Origin: Nannochloropsis oceanica | Lineage: Eukaryota > Sar > Eustigmatophyceae > Eustigmatales > Monodopsidaceae | Direction: 5' to 3' | Assembly (NCBI GenBank): GCA_004519485.1 | Contig: CP038112.1 | Coordinates: 62,001 to 126,000 of the forward strand | DNA length: 64,000 nucleotides | Part shown: in pieces, positions 37,511-48,177 of the stretch | How the letters are laid out: each line of letters opens with the position of its first letter | How positions within the stretch are numbered: the stretch's first letter is position 1 | The notes under the pieces: model-generated | What the model was told of the DNA's origin: nothing | The model's input: the letters and a program-made list of their open reading frames with translations, nothing else | Database searches by the model: none | Made by a program: the position numbers and the translations under genes

Positions 37511-40500
37511 GTGTCGGCCCCATGGGAGGGTGGGAGGGAGGTAGGAAATGGCATCACCAGCAGCAATAGCAGTATGCCGCTTGCCCAGACCCTTTTTGTC
37601 AAGACCATAGAGCCCTGGGTGCTGGGAACAGAGGGAGGGGAGGGGGATGGCGAGAAAGAAGGAGGACTCGTGTCGGAAGCGTTACAGTTTTCGTTGGCGG
37701 AGGCGAGGAAAGGAGGGCATGTTATGGAAACCGAGAGAGGGAGATTATTGGAGACTTTCTTTTCCCTCCTACGACGAGGGATTGCCTTGGCGGTCGCATA
37801 CGACGAGGAAGCCAGCCCAGCCGTGGAGGGAGGGGAGGAGGGAGGGCAAGACGGGATGATGCGCGGGGGGCACATGGAGAAATTCGCCTTGCGATATTTA
37901 TTCTTTGCGGCTTTGTGGGGACTGGGTAGCTCCTTGGGAGGGGAGGGGAGGGAGGCGATGGCAGCATTGCTGTTGAAACGCAGCCCTTGGCCATTACCTC
38001 CTGCTTGTTCCTCCTTGCTTGAGCTGCAAGTGAGGGTGGAAGATGGGGAGTGGGTGGAATGGTCAGCATCCGTCCCTCGTCTGGAGCTCGAAGCACACAG
38101 TGTAGTGCGCTCGGACTTGGTTATTCCCACCACGGACACGGTGCGCCATATAGAGGTGCTTCGTGCCTGGCTTGCCTCGCGCCAGCCCCTCCTTTTGTGT
38201 GGGCCGCCCGGGTCAGGGAAGAGTATGACATTGACGTCCGCGCTTCGGTCGTTGCCGGATGTGGTGTTGGCGAGTTTGAATTTCTCGTACGGAACCGGCC
38301 CGGATCTGTTGTTGAAGACATTTGCGCAGTATTGTGAGTATGTTCGAACACCGCGAGGAGTGGTCTTGCAGCCGAGCGCAGCGCTTGGCACAGGACGGGA
38401 GGGGGGAGAAGAGAAGCGGCTGGTCATCTTCTGTGATGAGATAAATTTGCCAGAGGCTGATAAGTATGGGACTCAGCGGGTATTAGCGCTGTTGCGACAA
38501 TGCACAGAGCAAGGGGGGTTCTGGCGAGCTCATGACAACACCTGGGTGAAGCTTAATCGAATCCAGTTCGTTGGCGCCTGCAATCCCCCCACGGACGCCG
38601 GGCGTGTTCCTCTCCCCTCCCGCTTCCTTCGACATGCCCCTGTATTGTTCGTCGATGTCCCCTCCCCTCCTTCCCTCCGACAGATTTATCGCACCTACAC
38701 CAGTGCGGTGTTGAAGCTGCAGCCTGCTCTAGGTGGTTTTGTGGACCCGCTGACTGACGCGATGCTCGATCTATACATGAAAAATCAGTCGAGATTTACC
38801 GCTGACATAAAGCCTCAGTATGTTTATTCTCCCAGAGAGTTGTCGCGGTGGGTTCGGGCGTTGTATGAAGCACTAGGGGGAGGGGGAGGGAATGGAGGGA
38901 GAGAGGGAGGGATGCAGGGGTGGCAGCTGGTACGGGTGTGGGCGCACGAGGGATTAAGGTTGTTCTGTGATCGGCTGGCGAGTGAGGAGGAGAGAGAGTG
39001 GTGTCAGGCGTCAATCGATGACGTGGCAAGGCATCATTTTGCAGCGTGGGTGGAGGGAGGGAAAGCAGGAGAAGCGGGGGCCTTGGCGAGACCAATCTTG
39101 TACAGCAAATGGCTGTCAAGGGGATACCGATCGGTGGAGAGGGAGGAATTAAGAACGTTTGTGGCAGCGCGTCTAAAGGTTTTTTATGAGGAGGAATTGG
39201 ATGTTCCATTGGTCATTTTTGATGATGTTTTGGAGCATATACTGAGGATAGATGGTGTGCTGCGACAGGCTATGGGACACTTGCTGCTGGTTGGGGAGAG
39301 TGGAGTGGGCAAGACGGTGCTTTCGCGGTTTGTAGCATGGATGAATGGCTTGAGCGTGTTTCAGGTAAAGGAGAAAAAGGGTAGATAATAGGAGCGAAAC
39401 ATAATAAATATGCGGCACAAGCACTCCTCTTCCTTGATTCACAACTGCTTCACACCCTTCCCTCCATCCGTCCATCCCTCCCTCCCTCCCTCTCCAGGTA
39501 AAAGCCTCCTACCAATACACCCTTGACCGCTTCGATGACGACTTAAGGCACGTGCTCAAGCGTGCGGGGACGGGGGGAGAGAAAATCTGTTTCATCTTCG
39601 ATGAGAGCAACGCCTTGTCGTCTGCGTTTTTGGAGAGGATGAATGCCCTCTTGGCGTCGGGGGAGGTCCCTGGTTTATTCGAAGGGGATGAGTACGTGGC
39701 TCTCATGACGGCATGTAGGACTATGTCCGTTGCTGCTGATGGTGGTGGTGTGAGCAGCAGCAGTAGTAGCTGCTACAATGGTGCAGTGGTGTCGGCTGGA
39801 GGAGGGGCAGGCAGGGAGGGAGGGGATTCGGAGGAGGAATTATACAGGCGGTTTGTTCTGAATGTCCAACGGAATTTGCATGTGGTTTTTACCATGAATC
39901 CGGCGGGCCAAGAGGATGAGGCATTTGCTTCTCGCTCGTCAACATCACCGGCATTATTCAATCGGTGTGTAGTTGACTGGTTTGGCTGTTGGTCTCCAAA
40001 GGCCATGGCTCAGGTGGCCTACGAATTCACATTATGTGTGGATTTTGGGGCAGGGCTGGAGGGGGGGATGGACGGGAAGGGTATTGGGGACAAGAAAGGG
40101 GAGGAGTTGCTTGAGGTGGTGAAGTTTTTGTATGAGAAGGAAGAGGAGGGGATGGAGGTGGGGGAAGAGAAGAGAGGAAGAACTGGGGCCACCCACAGCA
40201 ACAGCGGCAGCGGCAGCAGGCCTGCAATCGCCTCTTCTTCTTCTCAGGATAATCTCCAGCAGCAGCCCACTATTCACCACGCCGTCATTGCTGCGCTTGT
40301 CGTCACACACCAAGGGGTCAAGCGGGCAGTGGAGTGCATGGGAGGCAAGGAGAGAGGGTGGGGTGGAGGAGGGGGCCGGAGGCATTTCCTAAGCCCGCGG
40401 GACTTCTTGGATCTGATTCGAAACTTCGTGTCGGTCGTGGGAGAAAAGAGGGCAAGGATGGAGGAGCAGCAACTCCATCTAAATGTCGGCCTGGAGAAGC

Positions 40501-43500
40501 TCGCGGTGACACAGAGAGACGTAGCGGGGCTGCAGCACGCGCTGGCATCAAAAAAGGAAGAGTTGAAGGGGAAGGATGCCTTGGCCAATGAAAAGCTGCG
40601 ACAAATGGTAGAGGATCAAAACGAGGCAGAAAGGAAGAAGACGGATGCGGACAAGGTGTCCCGGGAATTGGCCCGGCAGGACGAAGCAATTGCCACGCGA
40701 CGGGAGGAGGTGGAGCGGGAGCTAGCAGAGGCCGAGCCGGCACTGCTGGCTGCGCAGGGTGCGGTGAAGTCCATCAAGAAGGCGCACTTGGACGAGGTGC
40801 GTGTGCTGGTCCGCCCACCGAACCCTGTGCGGCTGACGTTGGAAGCAGTCTTGATTTTGTTAGGGGAGGAGAAGCGGGAGTGGAACGATGTGCGGAAGGT
40901 GATAAGACGAGATGATTTCATCGCGACCGTCGTGCACTTTGATCCGGAAAGCATCACGGCCAAGCAGGTGAAGGACTTGACCGACAACTATTTGTGCTTG
41001 GATGAGTTTGACAATGACGCGGTCCAGCGCGCGAGCACGGCGTGTGGGCCTTTGAACAAATGGGTGGTTTCTCTTTTGCACTATTCCGAGATCCTTCGAC
41101 GTGTCCAGCCTTTGCGTGAAGAGGTGGCGACCCTGCAGACTGAGAGTGACACGCTCCAGAGTCAACAGGCTAGGATTGAGGGGGAAATTAAGCTTTTGGA
41201 AGCGTCGATTGCGCAGTACAAGGCGGAGTACGCTCAGGCAATTCGAGAGATTGAAGGGATCAAAGGAGAGATGGACGTGGTCGCCGGCAAGGTAACACGG
41301 GCCGAAGCCCTCCTCACCAGCTTGGCTAGTGAGAAGAAACGGTGGCACGACACCTCCACCTCCTTTCAACGGCAGCTCTCCTCACTCGTTGGCGACGCCC
41401 TCCTCTCCGCAGCTTTCCTAACCTACGGCGGTCTTTTTGACCATCGTTCCCGCGGACGGCTGCTTGCCGAATGGTCTTCTGCGCTCACTGCCCTTCAAGT
41501 CCCCTTCCGGTCCGATCTGTCCCCTACCGACTACCTTTCCCGACCCGCACAGCAGCTCGAGTGGGCTTCGCACGGCTTGCCCAACGACCAGCTCTGCGTG
41601 GAAAACGCCATCATCCTCGAGCGTGCTCAGCATCGTTACCCCCTCGTCGTTGACCCCTCGGGGCAAGCAACTAAGTTTTTGCTTTCCAAATTCGCGGCGC
41701 GCAAAGTCCAGACCACTTCTTTTGCTGATGGCGGGTTTTTGAAGATCCTGGCAAGTGCTGTGCGGTTTGGGACTCCCCTGCTGATTCAAGACGTGGAGGA
41801 GAGCGTGGACCCGCTCCTCAATCCCGTCCTCAACAAGGAGTTGCAGCGTACGGGTGGGCGTACTCTGCTCCGGCTGGGCAACGAAGACATAGATTTCTCC
41901 CCTCAATTTCTCGTCATATTGGTGACTCGCAACCCGACTGCGCGTTTCCCCCCTGACTTGTGCTCGCGTGTGACACTGGTGAATTTTACGGTTACCCCGG
42001 CCTCGCTCTGTGCCCAGGCCATGTCCCAAGTCCTGCGCGCGGAGCGTCCCGACGTCGATCGCCGGCGCTCGGAGGTATTGCAATTGCAGGGAGAGCAGAA
42101 CGTGCGGTTGCGAGAGTTGGAAGAAGGGCTTCTTACTGAGCTATCGGCGGTGGAAGGGAACATTCTGGACGACGACCGCGTACTTAAGGCTCTGGAAGGG
42201 TTGAAAGCCGAGGCGGCAGAGGTGGGGAGGGACGTAGCATCGACGAAAGGAGTGATGGAGGAGTTGAAAGCGATCTCGGATGTGTACGAGCCATTGGCCT
42301 TGACGGTGACGCAGGTCTTCTTTGTAATGGACCGTTTGTCGGAGATCCATTTTCTCTACCAATACCCGATTCAGTACCTCTTGTCGATTTTGAGCGATGT
42401 CTTGCAAGCGCATCCTCCTCCAACTGCTTTGGCTTCTCGTTCGAGGGGAAGCAAAGAAGGAGGGAAGGAGGGAGGGACGCAGCACCGGATCGATACCTTG
42501 AAGCGAGCATTCTTTGCAGATGTGTGTCGGCGTGTGGCTAAGGGGCTGCTGCAGGAGGACCAGCTCGCGTTTGCCATGCGCCTGACGCAGATATATTTGC
42601 AGGGCATAGGGGAGGGAGCGAAAGAGGCAGGAGAGAGTTTTGGCAGTATGCCAACGGAGGCGGAACTAGAATGCTTCTACAAGGGGCCTGCGGCAGCTGC
42701 GGCGGGTGGGCTTGTTGTGGGTACTGCTGGTGGCGATGGACAACAGGAGGAGGAGGATGAGTATCTCATACCGGGGGTGCGGTTGGAGAAGGGGCAAGCG
42801 AAGGAACTTCGGGCCCTTTCTCTTCTCCCTTCCCTCGCACCTCTTCTACCCTCGCTCCAGCAGAACGAAAAGGCTTGGGCAAATGTGCTTGTGGCTGCGC
42901 GGCCTGAGGCAGCCATGCCTGCCTTTGACGTGGCGGTAAACCCATCGTCCTCATCTTCCTCCTTTTCCCGTCGCAATACAGCTAGCAGCAGCAACAACAA
43001 CAAAAGCAGCACCGTCCAAAGTTCCAACACCCTCTCTCCCGCCCAGCGTGCCTTCCTCCACCTCCTAATTCTTCGTGCCCTCCGGCCCGACCGCCTGATC
43101 GCTGCAATGGAGCTTTATATCTCAAGCGTCCTCGGGGAGAACTTCCCTTGGCGTGGCCTGTTCGATCTAGCAGCAGTTGTCAATGAGCAGAGCACTGCTG
43201 AGCGCCCTTTCCTTCTGTGTGCACAGCCAGGGCACGACGCCTCGGGGAGGGTGGATGCTTTGGCGGAAGCTGAGGGAAAAGGGCTGCGGTCGGTGGCGAT
43301 GGGCTCAGCAGACGGGTATGAGGTGGCGGAGAAATTAATCGCGGCAGGCGCACAGGATGGGACTTGGGTGTTACTGAGAAATATTCATTTGTGTCCTCAT
43401 TGGCTGGAAGTGCTAGAGAAGAAGCTACACAAGCTTACCACTCCACACCCGGCCTTCCGCCTTTTCCTCACTTCGGAAATCCATCCCCGCCTCCCTCCCT

Positions 43501-45323
43501 CCTTCCTGCGGTTGAGCGATTTGATGGTCGTGGAGGCGCCCACAGGGATGAAAGCGAATGTCATTCGCTTACTTAACGACGTGCCTGCGGGAAGGATGGA
43601 GGGAGGGTGCGTGGAGAAGGCACGCTTGTTCTTCTTGGTGGCTTGGTTCCATGCTATGGTTCACGAGCGGTTGCGGTACCTCCCATGGGGGTGGTCGCGT
43701 CGATATGAATTTTCACAGGCTGATGCTCTGGCGGCTCTGGATGTGGTTGAAAGCTGGATGGATCGAAAGGGAGAAAGGGATGGGACAGGGAAGGGTGTGA
43801 AGGGTTGGCATGTCTCACCGGAGATGATTCCCTGGGAGGCGATTAGGACGTTGTTGAGTGAGAGTGTGTATGGAGGGAGGGTCGAGAACGTCTTTGACCA
43901 TGCAGTAGTGGAAGGCTTCGTCTTCCAGCTCTTCCGCCCTGAGTGTTTTGACGTCAATTTTCCCTTGGTGCCCGATCAGTCGGTCTGCCTGCCCGAGGAG
44001 GAGGAGGAGGGGAGGGAGGGGGGGGGGCGGAGGGAGGGGTACTTGGCGTGGCTGCAGCAGTTACCCAACCAGAACTCGACCACGTGGTTGGGGCTTGCAC
44101 CCACAGTGGAGGCTGATTTGTGGTCGACGATTGGAGCAAGGGTGGCTTGGAAGGTGAAGGAGCTACAGGAGGACGTGCGGGAGGAAGTAGGGGAGGGAAG
44201 GAACGAGGGGAAGGGAGGGAAGACCGCGATGACAGTAACGGCGATAGCGAAGACCCAGGCCTTGCTACAAAAGATACAGGGGTGGCTGGAGCGGGTCAAG
44301 CCGGTAGCCTTAAAGATTCGCACGCGGGATATGGTTGGAAAAGGAACATTCACGAGGAGCAGCAGCAGCAGCAGCAGCAGAAGGGGACGTAAAATTCATA
44401 CCTCGTCTTTGTCGTCTCCTTCTTCTTCCTCCTCTGGGACCGACGGCAACGCGGGTGCGGCTCTGTTGTTGTGCTTGCAGAGGGAGATGGAGATGGGTCA
44501 GGCCATGCTGGGGAAAATCGAGGCAGATCTAGAAGCGGCATGCGATCTCTTACGTGAAAGCAGAAGCAGCAGCAGCAGCAGCAGCACTGGTGGGAGCATG
44601 GGCAAGAAGGCAGCGCGGGCTTTAATATTGGCGCTGGATGCGGACAAGGTGCCTTCTGAATGGAGGGGGTTACATCCTCGAGGAGAGCCGAGCCAAGGAG
44701 CCGGGGCGTGGATAATTGATACTCTCAGGAGGGTGGAACATTTACAATCCTTGCATCTCGTGCAGAAGACGGGAGAAAGGGTAGAGTGTGCCGTGTGGTT
44801 GGGCGGGCTTTATTTTCCTGAGGCGTTTGTGACGGCAACGCGGCAGGTGGTCGCGGCACGGCGGCAGTGCTCCTTGGAAGAGCTGACATTGGCAATTGAG
44901 CTCACTGACGAGCGCAGCAGCCATGGTGGGGATGGGGACGAGATGGACAAAAAGGAGCAAGAAAATGCCTTTCGTATCAGTAATTTGATGCTGGAGGGCG
45001 CAAACGTTAAGGAAGGGCGGTTAGCTTTGTCCTTGGAGACCCTTCGAAGTGAAGTACCCTTGGCTTGGTTTTATTGGCACAAGGTGGGACAGCAGCAGGC
45101 GGAGGATGGTGGAGGGAAGAAGAGGCAGCAGACAGGCAAGAAGGAAGAGGCCTTCGATGCTGCCGCGGCTCTGACGCTGCCCCTGTATTTGGATGAGAAG
45201 CGGTCGACGCTTGTCGTGCAGGTGGCGTTGATGCAGCAGGGACAGCAGCAGCAGGCAGCGATTCCCGCGCACCAGTTGGCGCAACGAGGTGTGGCTTTGG
45301 TGGCGTGGCGAAGCGTGGTATGA
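29276..45323 (+). CDS. DYNC1H1: Cytoplasmic dynein 1 heavy chain
   Basis: Two exons, 29276-39364 and 39498-45323, joined in phase 0 by a 133-bp intron; 5,304 aa versus about 4,600 in animals and fungi. It is the motor subunit that moves cargo to microtubule minus ends. The tail and linker fill residues 1 to about 2200. AAA1 has GPAGTGKTESVKALG (about 2257) and CFDEFNRLEE; AAA2 has GPTGSGKTTAWS (about 2564) and [20 protein letters not shown]; AAA3 has GPPGSGKSMTL (about 2975) and CDEINLPEADKYGTQRV; AAA4 has GESGVGKTVLSRF (about 3339). The stalk coiled coils and microtubule-binding domain span about 3680-3975 (RPPNPVRLTLEAVLILLG), then AAA5/6 and the C-terminal region. The AAA1 and AAA3 sequences fit the cytoplasmic-1 class rather than axonemal dyneins. 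Extra length comes from Ser, Gln and Gly/Arg/Glu runs, e.g. polyGln at 30026-30055 and polySer at 37475-37510. Confidence 0.95.
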
Positions 45324-46171
45324 TCGATAGATTGATATGTTGTGTAATAAAAGGAGTAAAGGCGATAATCGTAGATATCCGCATGTCGGTTTCAGAAACA
45401 GGACGGCCTACCAAAATAAAAAGCTAGTGTAACGGTACTGATCGGTATAACGCGGAAGTGGCAAAACGTGTAAGGAATTGCCGAACGCAAAAGAAGTAAA
45501 TTGGATGTGGGAAAACGCCGCATTAATTGGCATACGATGCTGGTGCAGCTACTACCCCTCCTCTTATCGCGATGCAGGGGGAGCAAGGACTGATGGCTAT
45601 TCCCCTCCTTCCGTCAAGGAGGAAGGAAAGGGAGCGGGGTGGGAGAGAGTTTTGTGCAGTCCGCCGTGACGAAGGAAGAGAGGTAGAAATTGGTTGAATA
45701 AATCTTCCCTACAGGGGGATCGAGCCTTGCTGGGCTTTTATTCCTTTGAGAATTACAAAAATTTCTTGGGAATTCCAGGCATTTTTTTAAAGGGGGGGGG
45801 TATATTCTACCCTGCAACGGCTGGTGGGCCGGGACATTGGGACGCCCCTCTTTTTCTCCTTGCTGAGTCCTAACGAAGTAATGGCTCGTCGGCTGTAAAT
45901 ATGGTTTACTTGGTTGTTTTGCATGCTTCTGGTGTGTTCGCCAGACACGCATTACTCTCCCCGCACAGGAGTATACCCCTGAGGTATGACGCACTCATGA
46001 CGGAGTAAGCCCCATTTGAACTTGGCAACGGCTGCCCCATCACTACGATGCCTGAAGGCAAACCTTTGTACAAGAGGCAGTCTGTCCTCCCTACTGATCA
46101 AGAATTAGTCCAGAAATGCAAACTAGAAAAATGTCTTGCACATTCGTCGCCCATGCTGCTCACAACTGACC
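45324..46171. other. Intergenic, nothing recognised
   Basis: 3' flank of dynein (AATAAA at 45346-45351) and upstream region of the esterase. A frame at 46048 (MPEGKPLYKRQ) is in a different phase from the esterase and could only belong to it through an unproven intron. Confidence 0.4.
45346..45351 (+). terminator. Possible polyadenylation signal AATAAA of the dynein gene
   Basis: AATAAA 22 bases after the dynein stop codon, followed by an A/G-rich stretch. Sequence match only. Confidence 0.35.
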
Positions 46172-47662
46172 ATGCCCCCCTCCCCCTCCTCTTCCCCAGG
46201 GGCCATGCGCCAAGCACTACCACCATTATCTCCCCTGCTCCTCCAACTCCTCCTCATCCTCCTCCTCGCAGTCGCCTTTGCCCCTATAGTGGTTGCTGCG
46301 GCCACATCCTTTTCAGCGCGCAGCACCGCTGACGTCGTCCACCACCAGCAGGGCCTTCCTTTCTTCTACCCTGCGACGGATAATGCGATTCATTGGAGCG
46401 GCCGCGTGCTGCGAGACGATTACGGGCGCGTCACCTTCGACTGGCCCGGTGTCACGGCATCTTTCCGCATCGAGGGCAATGCTAGCATTGTTGAGGTGTT
46501 GGTGAACGATACCACAGTCGAGGGGACGCGCTTTGCAGTATACTTGGACTCGCCGGGGCAAGAACAACAGCACTTGCAAACGTTCTTGACGAAACGGGGG
46601 ATCATGTACTACCCGTTGCTCAGCGGCAACAAGTTTCAAACACGAGGGCTTGCGCTCCCTTCTGATGTCACGCTTTCGATGGTACACACGCAAGAATCGC
46701 GTTACCTGGCCGAGACGGCGGCAGGCGATAACGTGACAGTGGTGGGATTTACTACGAATGGGCTCCTGGCAAGTCCTCTTCCGGCTACACGCCGGCTTGA
46801 ATTCATTGGAGACAGCATCACAGCAGGCTATGGGGCGGATGCTGCGGCACCGTGCCATCCCAGCGTGGTGAACAACAATTATGCCCTCACATGGGCCCAT
46901 TTGCTCTGCCAAAAGTTACGCGCCGAATGCTTCGTGGAGGCTTACTCGGGAAGCGGTGTGATATTCAGTTACCCGGACCCAGCTTCTCCGCCTGTAACGA
47001 TGCCCGAGCGGTATCACGATACCTTAGCCAGCAACCGCTTGAAGGGAGAAGGAGGGCATCCCTGGGTGGTGGACATGGACGCGTTTCGTCCCGATGCTAT
47101 AGTAATAAACCTGGGCACAAATGATTTCTGTTGCGGTGGGGCCCAAAATGCAAGCTTCGTGCAGGAATATGAAGATGCATATTTGAGCTTTGTAATGGGA
47201 GTGGTACAGAGCTATGCCGTGCCATCAGCAAGGGAGAGGAATGGGAAAATGGAGGAGACGAATGAGGGATACGAGAGCGTGAGAAGAAGCGTGGAGGTGA
47301 AGGAGGTGGGGGTGATGGCCGACTTATCGGCTTTGAGGGAGAAAGATGAAATGATCTATCTCCGAGCTGCGGCGTTGCGTGGCTCTCCACCATTTTTGGC
47401 ATCGTCGTTATCTTACCCTGTGGTATTTTTAGGCGTAGGCCCTATGAGTGATCAGTACAAAGCGCCGCTTCAGCGAGTCCTCAAGCGTTTGATAAATCAC
47501 GGCATCCGCGCGCACTACCTCGACTTGATTCTACCGCCGAACGTGGCTATGGGAGGATGTGACAGCCATCCCAATGAGGAAGTGCATCAGCAGGTTGCCA
47601 GACATGCATTGCCGGTGTTGGCGAGCGTGATGGGTTGGGAGGACAATAAACACTACTTTTGA
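46172..47662 (+). CDS. Secreted GDSL/SGNH esterase (CE2-like)
   Basis: Intronless, 496 aa from ATG 46172; ATG 46205 is also possible and still leaves a leader. The N-terminus has a long hydrophobic signal (SPLLLQLLLILLLAVAFAPIVV). A beta-rich N-terminal region (about 60-200: FDWPGVTASFRIEGNAS, VYLDSPG) is followed by the SGNH core. Block I is FIGDSITAGYG with the nucleophile Ser at about 215; block III is INLGTNDFCC (Gly-x-Asn-Asp); block V is CDSHPNEEVH with catalytic Asp and His (about 466). The jelly-roll plus SGNH order matches carbohydrate esterase family 2, which deacetylates xylan or other glycans, so a wall-polysaccharide esterase is likely but unproven. Several NxS/T sites suit a secreted glycoprotein. 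Confidence 0.88.
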   Translation: MPPSPSSSPGAMRQALPPLSPLLLQLLLILLLAVAFAPIVVAAATSFSARSTADVVHHQQGLPFFYPATDNAIHWSGRVLRDDYGRVTFDWPGVTASFRIEGNASIVEVLVNDTTVEGTRFAVYLDSPGQEQQHLQTFLTKRGIMYYPLLSGNKFQTRGLALPSDVTLSMVHTQESRYLAETAAGDNVTVVGFTTNGLLASPLPATRRLEFIGDSITAGYGADAAAPCHPSVVNNNYALTWAHLLCQKLRAECFVEAYSGSGVIFSYPDPASPPVTMPERYHDTLASNRLKGEGGHPWVVDMDAFRPDAIVINLGTNDFCCGGAQNASFVQEYEDAYLSFVMGVVQSYAVPSARERNGKMEETNEGYESVRRSVEVKEVGVMADLSALREKDEMIYLRAAALRGSPPFLASSLSYPVVFLGVGPMSDQYKAPLQRVLKRLINHGIRAHYLDLILPPNVAMGGCDSHPNEEVHQQVARHALPVLASVMGWEDNKHYF

Positions 47663-48177
47663 GCGCGTTCGATACGTCCCCAAAAAATATTTTTTGTTTC
47701 GTTTTTAATATGCAGGCTTTTGTTGGATGATGGTGTATGAAACATAGTGCCAGCGTGGTGTGCAAAAGACGATGGGAGTGGTGAAATAAAGCAAAATCAA
47801 AAGTTTCTTTTCGCTGCCCTTTTGTAGGGATCAAGACGTTCAGTAGAATTAGAGCAAAACCGGCAAGCAGTGCATGAGCAAAATGAAGCGTGATCCTTTG
47901 CATTTCTTCTTTTGTCTTCATCGTTTTTGTCTTGGCACTTATTTTTCCTTTTTGTTTTTTCTCGATTATGTCACTTCACTGCTGTTATTGGTTCGCTCCT
48001 TCTCCGTTTTGTTTAGGAACTCAGACAGGCGAACACGTCACGACACACACACTCACACAATAGTTAAGGTAGCCCCTAACATAGACACCACTCGCACCCC
48101 ACACAAAGTGCACGGACCTCCTCCTCCTCCTCCTACACACACTTCCTCAGAGGAGCACGCGCAACCCTGCAGCTCCT
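47663..48177. other. Intergenic between convergent genes
   Basis: Shared 3' flanks of the esterase (AATAAA at 47785-47790) and the RRM gene. No gene supported. Confidence 0.4.
47785..47790 (+). terminator. Possible polyadenylation signal AATAAA of the esterase gene
   Basis: AATAAA 123 bases after the stop codon in an A-rich context. Sequence match only. Confidence 0.3.

Noticed and set aside
29367-45284. Many long minus-strand frames across the dynein gene
   Set aside because: They mirror GC-rich coding sequence on the other strand and carry no domains.
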